DNA of 64,000 nt, from assembly GCF_947494875.1 (NCBI RefSeq), contig NZ_CANLWM010000008.1, forward strand, positions 62,001-126,000, written 5' to 3'. The translations under genes were made by a program, and so were the position numbers. The notes under the pieces were generated by a model, which was not told the origin of the DNA, did not search any database, and saw only the letters and a program-made list of their open reading frames with translations. Of this stretch, positions 43,734 through 53,496 are shown one piece after another; position 1 is the first letter of the stretch, and each line of letters begins with the position of its first letter. Source of the stretch: an uncultured Williamsia sp. Its GTDB lineage: Bacteria > Actinomycetota > Actinomycetes > Mycobacteriales > Mycobacteriaceae.

Positions 43734-44891
43734 GTGAACAGTTCTGCGGTGCCCGAACGGATTGTCGTTCTTGCGATGGTCTCGGACACGTGGACCGACA
43801 CTCTTCGGCGCGGCTTCTACTCAACCGCCGATCAGCTGTTCCTCTCCATGATGGCGGATAGCAGGGTTTCGCGAATCGTGGTCGCAGACCACCCTCGCGG
43901 CCTGTTGTCTCAAGCTGTTCGCCGCCTCCGAGGAGACCGGCCGGCCCCGCACACCCCGACGGTCGACGGTGTACGACCACTGACGTTGCGCACCGGTCTG
44001 CCGAACACGTCTCGCGCGGTCACACTTCGCTATCGCCTCTACGACAGGCAGATTCAGCGTTGTGCAGCCAAGCGCAAGACCTCCGCACCGGCCCTGGTGA
44101 CATTCAACCTGTGGCATGCGGCTTATGGCGACTTGACGGGTTACTCCCGCGTCGTCTTCTACGCTCAGGATGATGAGCGTGAGATCCCTCGCCTGCGTCA
44201 TCTCCGCGATCGGATCACAGACGCCTACCGGGCCATCGCTGCGCGGGGCATCCCGGTGTGCGCTGTCAGTGCGGAACTGCTGGCGCGCATCGTTCCTGAC
44301 GGCGTCGGCCACGTGATACCGAATGGCGTCGACCCCACCTTATGGGAGCAACCGGCACAACCAAGCACATCGTTCGACGCCGGTGGAAAAGCTCGTGCCG
44401 TTTACGTGGGAACGGTCGACAGCCGTCTGGACACCGACGCAGTGCGGTCACTCGTCGAGGCCGGGTTCTGCGTGACGCTCGCTGGCCCGGTACGAGACGA
44501 GGAAGTCGTTCGCGACCTCCGGGGAATCACCGGACTGACCCTCACAGGCAATCTCAGCCGAGACGTCATCCCAGGTCTGCTCTCCGGAGCAGACGTCTGC
44601 TTCTTGGCGCACCACCGAACACCACTCACCGAGGCGATGTCCCCGCTCAAGCTGTTCGAATATCTCTGCTCCGGAACTCCAGTCGTCGCGACCGCGCTGC
44701 CCCCTTTCGCGAACGACCCCGACCTCGCGGGGAAACTCGTATTGGTCAACCCCGAAGACGATTTCGGTGAACGCGCACGCGCCGCGGCATCGCGGGGTCG
44801 GCTATCTGAGTCAGAACGTCTCGCGTTGGTCGAGGCCATGAGTTGGCGAACTCGTCACGCACCGCTCATCGACTTCTTGGTCGGCGCGTGA
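43734..44891 (+). CDS. Glycosyltransferase (TuaH-like), copy 1
   Basis: A 385-residue GT-B protein. Recognisable features are VVFYAQDDEREI, the VSAELLARIV/IPNGVDPTLW junction and the C-terminal AVYVGTVDSRLDTDAVRSLVEAGFCVTLAGPVRDEEV and PLKLFEYLCSGTPVVAT. This resembles the TuaH-type glycosyltransferases of polysaccharide clusters. The GTG at 43734 is preferred over ATG 43704 for its G-rich ribosome site. Its stop overlaps the next glycosyltransferase start by 4 nt (GTGA). The sugar is unknown. Confidence 0.8.
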   Translation: MNSSAVPERIVVLAMVSDTWTDTLRRGFYSTADQLFLSMMADSRVSRIVVADHPRGLLSQAVRRLRGDRPAPHTPTVDGVRPLTLRTGLPNTSRAVTLRYRLYDRQIQRCAAKRKTSAPALVTFNLWHAAYGDLTGYSRVVFYAQDDEREIPRLRHLRDRITDAYRAIAARGIPVCAVSAELLARIVPDGVGHVIPNGVDPTLWEQPAQPSTSFDAGGKARAVYVGTVDSRLDTDAVRSLVEAGFCVTLAGPVRDEEVVRDLRGITGLTLTGNLSRDVIPGLLSGADVCFLAHHRTPLTEAMSPLKLFEYLCSGTPVVATALPPFANDPDLAGKLVLVNPEDDFGERARAAASRGRLSESERLALVEAMSWRTRHAPLIDFLVGA

Positions 44892-46000
44892 CGACACGAC
44901 CGCTGGTGGTGATCCTCGCGTCGACCCCGTTCGACGGGCACCAACTCTACGATCAACGCCTGGCAAGAGCGTTGGCCACCAACTATGACGTGGTCTACGT
45001 CGACCCGCCGCGGGCGTTCGGACGCCCCCGGCCGGGCGGGAGAGGCGTTGCCGAACGAGGTGGTACGGCCGTCGTCTCACCGCGAATGCTTCCGTTCGGC
45101 AAACGGCGTCCGCTTTTCGCGCTGACCGGCTTTCTGGTCGGCGTCGGAGTTCGCTGGGAGATGCGCAAACGCACGAAGAACCGACGACAGGTTCGCTACG
45201 TCGTCATCGCGGCATCTGCCATGACATTGCGCGCCCTCCCGCGTGCACGGAGCGTCCACCTGGTGAAGGACAACTACATCGCAGGAGCAGACCTGATCGG
45301 CATTGACGCGGCCCTGGTGTCACGACGATTCACCGCACGGATGGCACAAGCCGACGCGGTGTGCGTGGTGTCTCCGCACCTCCGGGAAATTCTCGTCCGC
45401 CGCGGGATCCGGTCCTCGGTCGTCCCGGCAGGGTGTTCTCCGGACGAGACGACGCACCCCGAGCCGGCCGATCTCGTGAGGGTCGAGAACCCCCGCGCTG
45501 TCTTCATCGGAATGGTCTCCGACCGGATCGATCTCGCGCTGATGGCCGCTCTGCTCGAGGCAGGCATCTCGGTCGTGGTCGTCGGACCGGTACAGAACAC
45601 GTTCACCAAACACGCCGAACTCGCAGACCTCCTGTTGCGACCAGCATTTCATCACCTGAATTCACGTACAGGCACCGAACTCCATGCCGTGCTGCAGCAC
45701 TGCGACGTCGGACTCATCCCCTACGTGCGCTCGGAGTTCAACGATTCGAGCTTCCCCCTGAAGGCGTTCGAATACCTGGCCGCCGGCTTGCAGATAGTGT
45801 CCACGCCCCTGCCCGCGATGGCGTGGCTCGGGCATGACGTCATCCACATCGAGGGAGAAACCGAAGCATTCGTGAGGGCGACGATCGCCGCGTGTCGGTC
45901 GAGGGGTACGCGGGCGGAAGAGTGCAAGGCGATCGCGGCTGACAACAGCTGGGGCAATCGCGCGGCCGTCTTCGCCGATCTGTTGGGTCTCACGGGATGA
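44888..46000 (+). CDS. Glycosyltransferase (TuaH-like), copy 2
   Basis: A 370-residue GT-B protein with the same architecture as its upstream neighbour: HLVKDNYIAGADLIG, VSPHLREILVRRGI, AVFIGMVSDRIDLALMAALLEAGISVVVVGP and FPLKAFEYLAAGLQIVSTPLPA. It is an old duplicate of the preceding gene. The GTG start overlaps the upstream stop and the stop overlaps the next ATG (ATGA), so the three genes are coupled. The sugar is unknown. Confidence 0.8.
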   Translation: MTTRPLVVILASTPFDGHQLYDQRLARALATNYDVVYVDPPRAFGRPRPGGRGVAERGGTAVVSPRMLPFGKRRPLFALTGFLVGVGVRWEMRKRTKNRRQVRYVVIAASAMTLRALPRARSVHLVKDNYIAGADLIGIDAALVSRRFTARMAQADAVCVVSPHLREILVRRGIRSSVVPAGCSPDETTHPEPADLVRVENPRAVFIGMVSDRIDLALMAALLEAGISVVVVGPVQNTFTKHAELADLLLRPAFHHLNSRTGTELHAVLQHCDVGLIPYVRSEFNDSSFPLKAFEYLAAGLQIVSTPLPAMAWLGHDVIHIEGETEAFVRATIAACRSRGTRAEECKAIAADNSWGNRAAVFADLLGLTG

Positions 46001-48111
46001 CCGACCACCTGTCCAGCTTCGGGCCGATCACCCGTCGGCACTTCGTTGTCGGGGTCGGTGCTGCGGCTGTCGGCGCCGTCGCCGTAGCCTGCACAGGATC
46101 GAAAGGACCCGTCGCGTCGACAGATGCGCCACCCGTCCCGGATTCCGACGCCCTTCCCCTCTCTGACCTCTTCGATCCGCTTCAGCCTCCGACGCAATTC
46201 CGGGTACGTCAGAACGGGGCGCGGACTGTTCGCGCGTCGTGGATTGGCGGAAGTACTCGCGGTGGGTCTCCCACCTATCAACTCTTCGTCGACGGCCGCC
46301 CCGGACCGACATCGAAGAGTTTGGCGGTGACGATCAGCGGTTTGTCCGACGGTCCGCACTCGATAGCCATCGCCACACTGGACGCCGACGGCTCGACATC
46401 GCGTCGTACGCCGGAGTCGGTGTTCAGCGTGGGTGAGGCTGCGGTCGCGTCACTACCTCTTGTCGTCGAGGCCGTTCCCGCCGCGACCAGGATCCAGTTT
46501 CGTTGGACGCTCGACCAGAGCTACTCCGGCCCCGACCCCGACTCATACCGGCTCCGCAAAGAAGGCCTCGAGCGCCCGGTAGCGACAACCGCCAGGACCG
46601 CTGACGCGCCCGCTGCCATGTGGTGCCTCGCGGGTCCTGTCGTTCCGGACGCGGTCGGGGAGTATTTCGTGGAAGCCGTCGACGCAACCGGGTCGACTCT
46701 CGGACGGAGTATCAACTCGGTCCGCGCTGCGGCGTACTACCGTTCGTGGCCGCGGTCCTACCCGGGCCCCGATGCCCTCGACAAAATTTCGGTAGACGAC
46801 ACCACCGTGTCCTGGTCAGCTCGGTCGAGGTGCGATGTCAACGTCTTCGTCGACGGGAAGTTCGCCGCGCAGGCGCCGTGGCCGCGGACGACGATCGACT
46901 TGCCGGCAGGCCAGATTCAGCAGAAGCTCACGCTGCAGGCGGTGAGCGCGTGGGGAAAGACGACGACGCAGGAGACAGGACGGGTGTTGGCCGGCACCGC
47001 TTCACCACCAGGTTTCACCACGCGCGAAGGCAAGATCCTGGATCCGGACGGGAGACAGTTCATTCCTGTCGGCGTCAACGTGTCCGGTCCTGACTTCTTC
47101 TGGAATGAAACAGTTCTCGGCGGCGCGGATGACGCACGAGACAACTGGAGGATGACGGCTGTCCGCGTCGGATGCGGCTTTCGTGACTGGGGGGCGGTCA
47201 GCGGGGCGCAGGGCCACCTGTTCTTCACGAACAATGACCTCGACCGCATCGTCGACGAATACACCCGCGCCGGCATCGTGGTCATCCTGGCCCAGTTCAA
47301 CAAGGGGCTGGGCGCGTCGCCGAACGACTCTACTGGTGGCTTGCTGTCCACGCGGTCGGGTAGCGCACCGGACGGAACCGGACGCAGCGTCGAGGATGCG
47401 ACCACCGACTGGTGGATCGAGGTGGCCCGACGCTATCGCGACAACCCGCGGGTGTGGATCAACCCGATCAACGAACCCCAGCGCGACATCGACGGGCTCG
47501 CCGCCCAGTACACGCGGATGCTGACCCGGATCCGGGCGGTCGCCCCTCTCACACCAGTCGTCCTCGACGCAGCGAATTTCGCCAACGACATCCCCAACGA
47601 CGCCGACATCGGCGACGGGCCGATTCGCGAGGTCGATTCTTTCGTCCTCCGCCACGGTGGATCGTTGGTCGAGCAGTTCGGTGAACCGCGGGGCTTCGGT
47701 CCTGTCATCTTCTCCATCCACGTCTACAGTCGCTGGCCCCGCGACTACACCACGAACGAGAGGATCAGCGACGAGAAGCTCGCCGCGAGGATGCGCGCCT
47801 ATGTCGCCGAGACACGGAGCAAGGGTCTTGCGATTCTCGTCGGCGAGACCGGTGTCGAGGACTTCGCGAAGGAGTACGACAGCGCTTCGGTTCGGGTGGG
47901 GTTGTACGAGCAGGGCCGGATGGACGGAACGACGACAGGCGTGTGGCCCGAACAGGAGGTCGGCGTGATCGCCTGGCACGCGTCACCTGTGAGCGGGATG
48001 TCCATCGCGCGAGGACGATCGTGGATTGCGGTGACAGACATCTCGGGTGCGGCTCCTCAGCCTGACGCCGGCGCCGGCATCTGGGACTACGGCCACCGGA
48101 TCCGCCCATGA
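45997..48111 (+). CDS. Tat-exported GH5-like glycoside hydrolase, copy 2 (predicted lipoprotein)
   Basis: A 704-residue paralogue of the GH5 protein at 37556. The signal is twin-arginine (TRRHFVVGVGAAAVG) and is followed by VAVACTGS, a lipobox-like Cys near residue 32, so this copy is probably lipid-anchored while copy 1 is released. FnIII-like beta domains fill residues about 65-340. The GH5 domain has NPINEPQ (Glu about 492) and ILVGETGVE (Glu about 615). It starts with a 4-nt overlap and is embedded in a glycosyltransferase operon, so it likely processes the polymer at the membrane. Confidence 0.85.
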   Translation: MTDHLSSFGPITRRHFVVGVGAAAVGAVAVACTGSKGPVASTDAPPVPDSDALPLSDLFDPLQPPTQFRVRQNGARTVRASWIGGSTRGGSPTYQLFVDGRPGPTSKSLAVTISGLSDGPHSIAIATLDADGSTSRRTPESVFSVGEAAVASLPLVVEAVPAATRIQFRWTLDQSYSGPDPDSYRLRKEGLERPVATTARTADAPAAMWCLAGPVVPDAVGEYFVEAVDATGSTLGRSINSVRAAAYYRSWPRSYPGPDALDKISVDDTTVSWSARSRCDVNVFVDGKFAAQAPWPRTTIDLPAGQIQQKLTLQAVSAWGKTTTQETGRVLAGTASPPGFTTREGKILDPDGRQFIPVGVNVSGPDFFWNETVLGGADDARDNWRMTAVRVGCGFRDWGAVSGAQGHLFFTNNDLDRIVDEYTRAGIVVILAQFNKGLGASPNDSTGGLLSTRSGSAPDGTGRSVEDATTDWWIEVARRYRDNPRVWINPINEPQRDIDGLAAQYTRMLTRIRAVAPLTPVVLDAANFANDIPNDADIGDGPIREVDSFVLRHGGSLVEQFGEPRGFGPVIFSIHVYSRWPRDYTTNERISDEKLAARMRAYVAETRSKGLAILVGETGVEDFAKEYDSASVRVGLYEQGRMDGTTTGVWPEQEVGVIAWHASPVSGMSIARGRSWIAVTDISGAAPQPDAGAGIWDYGHRIRP

Positions 48112-48998
48112 ACGCTGCCGACCACTCAGAGTCGTTCCTGCCAGTCGCGTCTATCATCATCCCAGCACACAACGAGGACACGGTGATCGGACGATGCCTC
48201 GACCGCATCCGGTCGGATTCGCAGGCGAGCTTCGAGGTCGTCGTGGTCGTCAATGGCTCTTCCGACCGCACCGGCGACGTCGCCGTCGACCACTTGCGGC
48301 ATCACCCGGCAGCGGTGGTGGAGGTCATCCCGACTGCGTCGAAGATCGCGGCTCTGCGCCGCGGGGACGAGATCGCGCAGACATACCCGAGGGTGTACCT
48401 CGATGCCGACATCCAGGTGTCGGCGCGCGCACTGACAGATCTCGCCCGCGTGCTCGCCGACCACGCTGAGCCGGCGGTCGGAGCTCCGCGTATGGTCGTT
48501 GACACCCGCGGATGCGGTTGGGCGCTGAGGGCATATCACAACGTGTGGACGCGACTCCCCTACGCCGAGGACGGGGTCATCGGCGCGGGGATCTATGCGG
48601 TCAACGAAGCGGGTGGAGCCGTCAAGGGCACTTTCCCCGACGTGATGAACGACGATGCGTACGTTCGCGGTGTCTTCGGTCCGGACCAGCGATTGACGAC
48701 TCCGGGGGTGTTCATCGTCGCAGCGCCACGAACGGTCGCCGCGCTGGTCCGGCGCCGCGCGCGGGTACACATCGGGAACGAGGCCGTCGAAGAGATGGTG
48801 ACGGGTTCCGGACGTTCCACCACGCGTTCGGCTCTGCTCCGCATCGTCCGGAGGCGGGAAGCGACGGTCGGCGAAGTCGCTGCCTACGTGTGGATCACGG
48901 CAGCCGCTTTCGCCGTGGCCCGAGTTCGACGCCTTCGCGGAACACACGCGCAGTGGTCGACAGACGTCACCTCACGAGTCCTGCAGGAGCACGAATGA
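48108..48998 (+). CDS. GT2-family glycosyltransferase
   Basis: A 296-residue GT-A protein. It starts ASIIIPAHNEDTVIGRCLDRI, has VVVNGSSDRTGDVA and the metal-binding VYLDADIQVS (DxD) near residues 96-101, and a C-terminal hydrophobic segment (about 262-278). It transfers a sugar from a nucleotide donor. The stop and start overlaps (ATGA both sides) place it within the operon. The sugar is unknown. Confidence 0.85.
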   Translation: MNAADHSESFLPVASIIIPAHNEDTVIGRCLDRIRSDSQASFEVVVVVNGSSDRTGDVAVDHLRHHPAAVVEVIPTASKIAALRRGDEIAQTYPRVYLDADIQVSARALTDLARVLADHAEPAVGAPRMVVDTRGCGWALRAYHNVWTRLPYAEDGVIGAGIYAVNEAGGAVKGTFPDVMNDDAYVRGVFGPDQRLTTPGVFIVAAPRTVAALVRRRARVHIGNEAVEEMVTGSGRSTTRSALLRIVRRREATVGEVAAYVWITAAAFAVARVRRLRGTHAQWSTDVTSRVLQEHE

Positions 48999-49972
48999 CG
49001 AACCCCGCCCTGGCTTCCCGCGACGAGCCGACAGGCTCTGTCGACGTGTCGATCCTGATGGTGACCTACAACGCCGCGGACTGGACACGACGTTCGCTCG
49101 CCGCGGTACCGGCCGGGGTGAAGCGTCATTCGTGGGAGCTGATCGTCGTCGACAACGCGTCGCCGGAAGTCGAGCCCGAGCAGTTGCTCGAGTGGGCCGG
49201 CCCTGACGCGACCGTCGAATTCCTCACCGAGAACATCGGGTTTGGGCGCGGAGTCAATCACGCGTCCGGATTGGCGCGAGGACGGACGTTACTCCTTCTC
49301 AACCCGGACGCCGAGGTCGCCGAGGGCGCGATAGACGAGCTACTCGATTACCTCGACGAGGATCCACGACGCGGGATCGTCGGGGGCCGGATCTTCACAC
49401 CGGAGGGGGACCTCGACCGCGGGTCGTGTTTCGGCGAACAGACCACGTGGAGCCTGCTCTGCTACGCCACAGGCCTGTCGGCACTGTTCCCGCACAGTGG
49501 GTTGCTGAACCCCGAGGGACTCGGACGGTGGGACCGCAGCACGCCGAGGGAGGTGGGCGTGGTCACCGGGTGCATGCTCCTCGTCGACCACGACCTGTGG
49601 CGCCACCTCGACGGGTTCGACAGCGACTACTTCATGTACGGCGAGGACGCCGATCTGTGTAAGCGCGCTCGAACGATGGGATTTCGTCCCTCGGTCACGA
49701 ACGACGCGTGCGCGACCCATGCGCTCGGCGAATCGTCGAGCCGGCTGGTGGACAAGCAGATCATGATGTACCGCGGCAAAGTCACACTCATCGACAAGAA
49801 CACCACGGGAGCCGTGCGCGCCGCGCAGAAGCGGTGTCTCATCATTGGCGTCGCCGTTCGCGCGCTGATGGAGCGTGTCGCCGACAGGGGCCTGCAGTGG
49901 GGGGAGCTCTACGCGCGCCGCGCCGAATGGCGAGATGGCTGGAGTCGCAACCTGCAGAGCACCGCCCGGTAG
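48995..49972 (+). CDS. GT2-family glycosyltransferase (rhamnosyltransferase-like)
   Basis: A 325-residue GT-A protein. VSILMVTYNAADWTRRSLAAV, VVDNASPEVEPEQL, NIGFGRGVNHASGLARGRTLLLLNPDAEV (the DxD-like NPDAE) and DSDYFMYGEDADLCKRARTMGF match rhamnosyl- or galactofuranosyl-type GT2 enzymes. The ATG at 48995 overlaps the upstream stop. Its last 64 nt overlap the end of the convergent wecG-like gene. Specificity is inferred only at family level. Confidence 0.85.
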   Translation: MTNPALASRDEPTGSVDVSILMVTYNAADWTRRSLAAVPAGVKRHSWELIVVDNASPEVEPEQLLEWAGPDATVEFLTENIGFGRGVNHASGLARGRTLLLLNPDAEVAEGAIDELLDYLDEDPRRGIVGGRIFTPEGDLDRGSCFGEQTTWSLLCYATGLSALFPHSGLLNPEGLGRWDRSTPREVGVVTGCMLLVDHDLWRHLDGFDSDYFMYGEDADLCKRARTMGFRPSVTNDACATHALGESSSRLVDKQIMMYRGKVTLIDKNTTGAVRAAQKRCLIIGVAVRALMERVADRGLQWGELYARRAEWRDGWSRNLQSTAR

Positions 49973-50691
49973 AGGAAGACGGGGTTTCCCAGGACATACC
50001 GACGGAACAGTCTGCGCGGCTCCTGCCGCAACCGGTACAGCCACTCCAGGTGCAAATCGCGCACGAGCTCGGGTGCGCGGGGGACGGTGCCAGAGGCGAA
50101 GTCGAAGAAGGCGCCGATCGACATCGTCACGGAAGCACCGCACCGAGCCGAGAAGCGGGCGGCCCACAACTCCTGACGCGGACACCCCATCCCGACCAGC
50201 AGCAGATCGATGTCGGCATCGGCCCAACCGTCAGCCACCGTCATGGACTGTGCGTCGTCGACGAAACCATGATGCGTCGCAACCACGTTCAGCCCCGGGA
50301 TACGGCCAGCGAGGACCCGTGCCGCATTCTCCGCCACACCGGGGGGTGAGCCGATGAAGGCGACCCGCCACCCACGCTCGGCCGCCATGGCCAGCACCGC
50401 TGGGCTGAAGTCGGTGCCGTTGAGGTTGACGGGGAACTCGAAACCGTACATCCGGGCTGCCATCGACACGCCGATCCCGTCGTTCAGCACTAGTGCGTGG
50501 CCGGCCAGTGCGGTCTGGTACGCCGAGTTTCGCCATGCAGTATTCAAAAGGTGTGCATTGGCAAATGCAATAAGGTCGGTTGTGGGACGTGCAACCAATT
50601 TCTCCACGGTACGCAATGCTTCCGAATGATCCAATGCATCGACGGTCACGCCCAGGAGTTGAATCTTTTTCGGCGGCAATGTAACCGTCAT
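49909..50691 (-). CDS. WecG/TagA/CpsF-family glycosyltransferase
   Basis: A 260-residue GT26 enzyme. Signatures are AFANAHLLNTAWRN, LNDGIGVSMAARM, NGTDFSPAVLAMAAERGWRVAFIGSPPGVAENAA, LLLVGMGCPRQELWAARF and IGAFFDFASGTVPRAPELVRDLHLEWLYRL. Family members transfer UDP-ManNAc-type sugars onto undecaprenyl-linked intermediates, so it may add the second sugar after the initiating transferase. It is divergent from the Wzz-like gene across a palindrome-rich promoter region and overlaps a GT2 gene by 64 nt tail to tail. Confidence 0.92.
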   Translation of the reverse strand: MTVTLPPKKIQLLGVTVDALDHSEALRTVEKLVARPTTDLIAFANAHLLNTAWRNSAYQTALAGHALVLNDGIGVSMAARMYGFEFPVNLNGTDFSPAVLAMAAERGWRVAFIGSPPGVAENAARVLAGRIPGLNVVATHHGFVDDAQSMTVADGWADADIDLLLVGMGCPRQELWAARFSARCGASVTMSIGAFFDFASGTVPRAPELVRDLHLEWLYRLRQEPRRLFRRYVLGNPVFLYRAVLCRLRLQPSRHSARRA

Positions 50692-50760
50692 GTAAATGCT
50701 GTCCTTTGAACGGATGACGAACGGTTGAGCGGATCAACGATCGGAGTTTCTTCGATACTG

Positions 50761-50851
50761 TCCGTTAACGGATCGACATGCGAGCCAGTGCGTCACGTGA
50801 TCCAATACAGCTGATCGGACCTCACGTGAGGCTACCCGAGCAGGCTATTCT
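50761..50851. promoter_or_regulatory. Palindrome-rich divergent promoter region (wecG-like / Wzz-like)
   Basis: The 198-nt gap holds a perfect 12-bp palindrome TCCGTTAACGGA (50761-50772) and two copies of TCACGTGA (50793-50800 and 50822-50829), 29 bp apart. The second copy is a perfect 10-bp palindrome with flanks. TATTCT (50846-50851) is a likely -10 for the rightward operon, about 40 nt before the GTG at 50890. One or more dimeric regulators probably bind here. Confidence 0.55.
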
Positions 50852-50889
50852 CGGCATCAGCTGAACGAACGTATTGAGAGGCTTCCCGC

Positions 50890-51606
50890 GTGGATTTGTT
50901 CGACGTCTTGCGCGCCTGCGCACGCCGATGGTTTGTCTTCATTCCACTGGTGGCCATCAGCATTGCGATCGCCTACAACAACTATTCGGGTGTCACCCCG
51001 GTGTTCTTCGGCAACGTCTCGGTCGGGTTGACCGCACCGAGCACGAAAACTCAGCAGACGTCGAGTACGGGGTCGGTTCAGGTCAACTCGAACGGGTTGG
51101 TCGATGCCGGCGGAGTGAGTTATCTGGCGACGCTGGTGGCAACTGCCATGGATGAGCCGTCCACCCGGGAGGCAGTGCGCGCGGCCGGTGGAACACTCGA
51201 TTACAACACCAAGCTGTTCACCGCACCGGTCGGGACACAGATCCCCATCCTCGTCATCGATGCCTCCGGCGCATCAGGTCGAGCAGTCCAGGAAACTCTG
51301 AGGGCAGCGGTCGCGCAGGCGGAACCCGTGGCGCAGAGTGTGCAATCGGACGCCGGTGTGCCCGCAGCGAATCAGTATCGGGCCCTGACCCCGGCGGAGA
51401 TCCCCACACCCGGTGGCGGCTACCCGTCGCGAACCCGAGAGGCTCTGGCCACGATCCTGGGCGGGATCCTGATCAGCGTGGTGGTGACCGTCGCCGTCGA
51501 CGCCATCCTCGCCTACGTCGCACGGAGGCGACGTAAACCGCTTGACGACAGCGACGACCTCACGAAGGCGGATCCCGAGCGACTGCCCAGCCCGGCGGCG
51601 CGGTGA
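50890..51606 (+). CDS. Polysaccharide co-polymerase-like (Wzz-type) membrane protein
   Basis: A 238-residue protein with two membrane helices (about residues 12-30 and 186-208) flanking an extracytoplasmic domain. It begins MDLFDVLRACARRWFVFIPLV, the usual start of chain-length determinants, and has a Pro-rich stretch before the second helix. The Arg-rich cytoplasmic tail has no kinase domain. It should set polymer length or gate export. The GTG start has GAGAGG upstream. The stop overlaps the polymerase start by 4 nt. Confidence 0.78.
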   Translation: MDLFDVLRACARRWFVFIPLVAISIAIAYNNYSGVTPVFFGNVSVGLTAPSTKTQQTSSTGSVQVNSNGLVDAGGVSYLATLVATAMDEPSTREAVRAAGGTLDYNTKLFTAPVGTQIPILVIDASGASGRAVQETLRAAVAQAEPVAQSVQSDAGVPAANQYRALTPAEIPTPGGGYPSRTREALATILGGILISVVVTVAVDAILAYVARRRRKPLDDSDDLTKADPERLPSPAAR

Positions 51607-53006
51607 CGGCCTCGGATCTCCGCTCCCGTTCCCCGGACGACAGCTTCCTGCGCGCCCCAGTGGTGACGCCGCGCGCGAACCCGCTCGTGATCGCTTTCGC
51701 GTTCCTGCTCTTCGCGTTGCCGTATGAAGCGGTTCTCCCGGGCCCTTTGAAAGGCAACGGTTCCCCCGCACGTTTCATCGGCTTAATGATGCTCGCATTG
51801 AGCATCCTCGCCCTTGTCGGTGGCCGACGATTTCTTCCCTCTCGGACGGCCTCCGTCGCAGGTGTGGGTTGCATCATCGGTTATGGCGCACTGTCCCTGT
51901 TCTCCTACGCACGTGCGTACTCGGACTATTTCGTGTCCGCGAATGAGAGCGCTCTCGCGACTCGCGCCGTGATGGGTGTTCTCATCGCCGTGGGCGTCGT
52001 GTCGTACGTAACGTTGACCACGACGACAGCCAGAGCACGGCGCACAGTGATCTGGGCGCTCGTGTCCGGCGCCATGGTGTCGGTGGTCATCGGATTGATC
52101 CAGGGTGTGTCGACCTCCGATTATCGATACATCCTGGTACCGCCCGGCTTTTCCATCATTCTCGAGAAAGAGACGACGGTTCGCGAGGGATTCACCCGCG
52201 TGATGGGAACCGCAGGACATCCCATCGGGTTCTCACTCACCGTCGCCGTGATCCTGCCGCTCGCCGCGCACCTCGCGCGCTATTCGCGCTCACGCAACCA
52301 ACGTGTGATCGCAGCGATCTTCACCGGGCTTCTCCTCATCGCCGTACCGGCGAGCGTCTCGCGCACCGCCATCGTCGCGGTCGCGACCTCCCTGGTCATC
52401 TACGCACTGGTCCTCCCGATCCGGGCGATGATCACCGCGTTCCTCGTGCTGGCGACCGCTGTCTCCGTCTATGCGGTCGTGGCACCTGAGCTGTTCGACG
52501 CCGTCACCAAATTGTTCAGCAATACAGGGAGCGACGACAGCATCACCGGGCGCACCGACGACTACGCCTACGTCGGTGACCTGTTCCGCGCGAATCCATG
52601 GCTGGGCTACGGGTTTGGCAACTCCGCCACCACCGAGCGCTATCTCGACAATCAATGGCTCCAGGCGATCCTGTCCGGCGGAGTCATGGGCGTGGTCGCT
52701 CTGCTCTTGATCGTCGTCGGCGCCGTGTTCGGGGTGGCACACAGCGTCAGGCACACGCGTCGGGGTTCCGAACACCGAGATCTCGTGTTCGCGCTCGCAG
52801 GCGGACTTGCCGCCATGGTCGTCGGGTTCAGCACCTTCGACGAGTTCACCTTCTCCCAGTCGTTTCTGACTCTGTTCGTCCTCTACGCCCTGGTCTGGAC
52901 CTTCCCGTCGACAGGTTCTGCGGGGCTGATCGTTCACAAAGACTCGCCACACATCTACTCGAGTGAACCGACAGCACCAGGGGGGCTCCATGCATTCAAC
53001 GGATGA
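51603..53006 (+). CDS. O-antigen polymerase/ligase-like membrane protein (Wzy-type), copy 1
   Basis: A 467-residue protein with about 11-12 membrane segments. A large extracytoplasmic loop carries [19 protein letters not shown] and [28 protein letters not shown], the pattern of the Wzy_C / O-antigen ligase family. It should polymerise repeat units or ligate them. The GTG start overlaps the Wzz-like stop (GTGA), and its end overlaps the acyltransferase start by 17 nt. Confidence 0.87.
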   Translation: MTASDLRSRSPDDSFLRAPVVTPRANPLVIAFAFLLFALPYEAVLPGPLKGNGSPARFIGLMMLALSILALVGGRRFLPSRTASVAGVGCIIGYGALSLFSYARAYSDYFVSANESALATRAVMGVLIAVGVVSYVTLTTTTARARRTVIWALVSGAMVSVVIGLIQGVSTSDYRYILVPPGFSIILEKETTVREGFTRVMGTAGHPIGFSLTVAVILPLAAHLARYSRSRNQRVIAAIFTGLLLIAVPASVSRTAIVAVATSLVIYALVLPIRAMITAFLVLATAVSVYAVVAPELFDAVTKLFSNTGSDDSITGRTDDYAYVGDLFRANPWLGYGFGNSATTERYLDNQWLQAILSGGVMGVVALLLIVVGAVFGVAHSVRHTRRGSEHRDLVFALAGGLAAMVVGFSTFDEFTFSQSFLTLFVLYALVWTFPSTGSAGLIVHKDSPHIYSSEPTAPGGLHAFNG

Positions 53007-53496
53007 CACGACACTGCGAAAGTCGAAGCGATTGGGCATCAACCGCTTGTGGCGATTGCGAAACGTCGTCGTGTCACTGCGGCGATTCGTGCTCGTCCGT
53101 GCGCTGAAGATGGACATCCACCCGACGGCTCAACTGTCGATGTCCGCGAAGCTCGACCTCACCTTCCCGGTGGGAGTCCACATCGGCCCGTACAGCTACG
53201 TGGCTTTCGACGCGCGGATCCTCACCCACGACCGGGTACGAGGGATGTTCCTCCACACCAGGATCGGAGCCAACTGCTTCATTGGTGGATGTTCGATCAT
53301 CCTGCCGGGCGTGGAGATCGGGGACAACTGCGTCGTCGGCGCCGGAGCGGTCGTCACCAAGTCGGTGCCGCCCCGGTCGATCGTGGCGGGCAACCCTGCG
53401 CGCGTCATCAAGAGCGAGATCGACGTGATCGAGTACGGAAGGATGCGAGACGCGGACGCTGTGGAGAGCGCCCTTGTCGAACAGGGACTCGCCTGA
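52990..53496 (+). CDS. Hexapeptide-repeat acyltransferase
   Basis: A 168-residue left-handed beta-helix acyltransferase. The hexapeptide repeats run from about residue 50 ([26 protein letters not shown]) to [33 protein letters not shown], the LbetaH signature of maltose/galactoside-type acetyltransferases. It probably O- or N-acetylates a sugar of the repeat unit. The ATG at 52990 has AGGGGGG upstream and overlaps the polymerase gene. Confidence 0.88.
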   Translation: MHSTDDTTLRKSKRLGINRLWRLRNVVVSLRRFVLVRALKMDIHPTAQLSMSAKLDLTFPVGVHIGPYSYVAFDARILTHDRVRGMFLHTRIGANCFIGGCSIILPGVEIGDNCVVGAGAVVTKSVPPRSIVAGNPARVIKSEIDVIEYGRMRDADAVESALVEQGLA

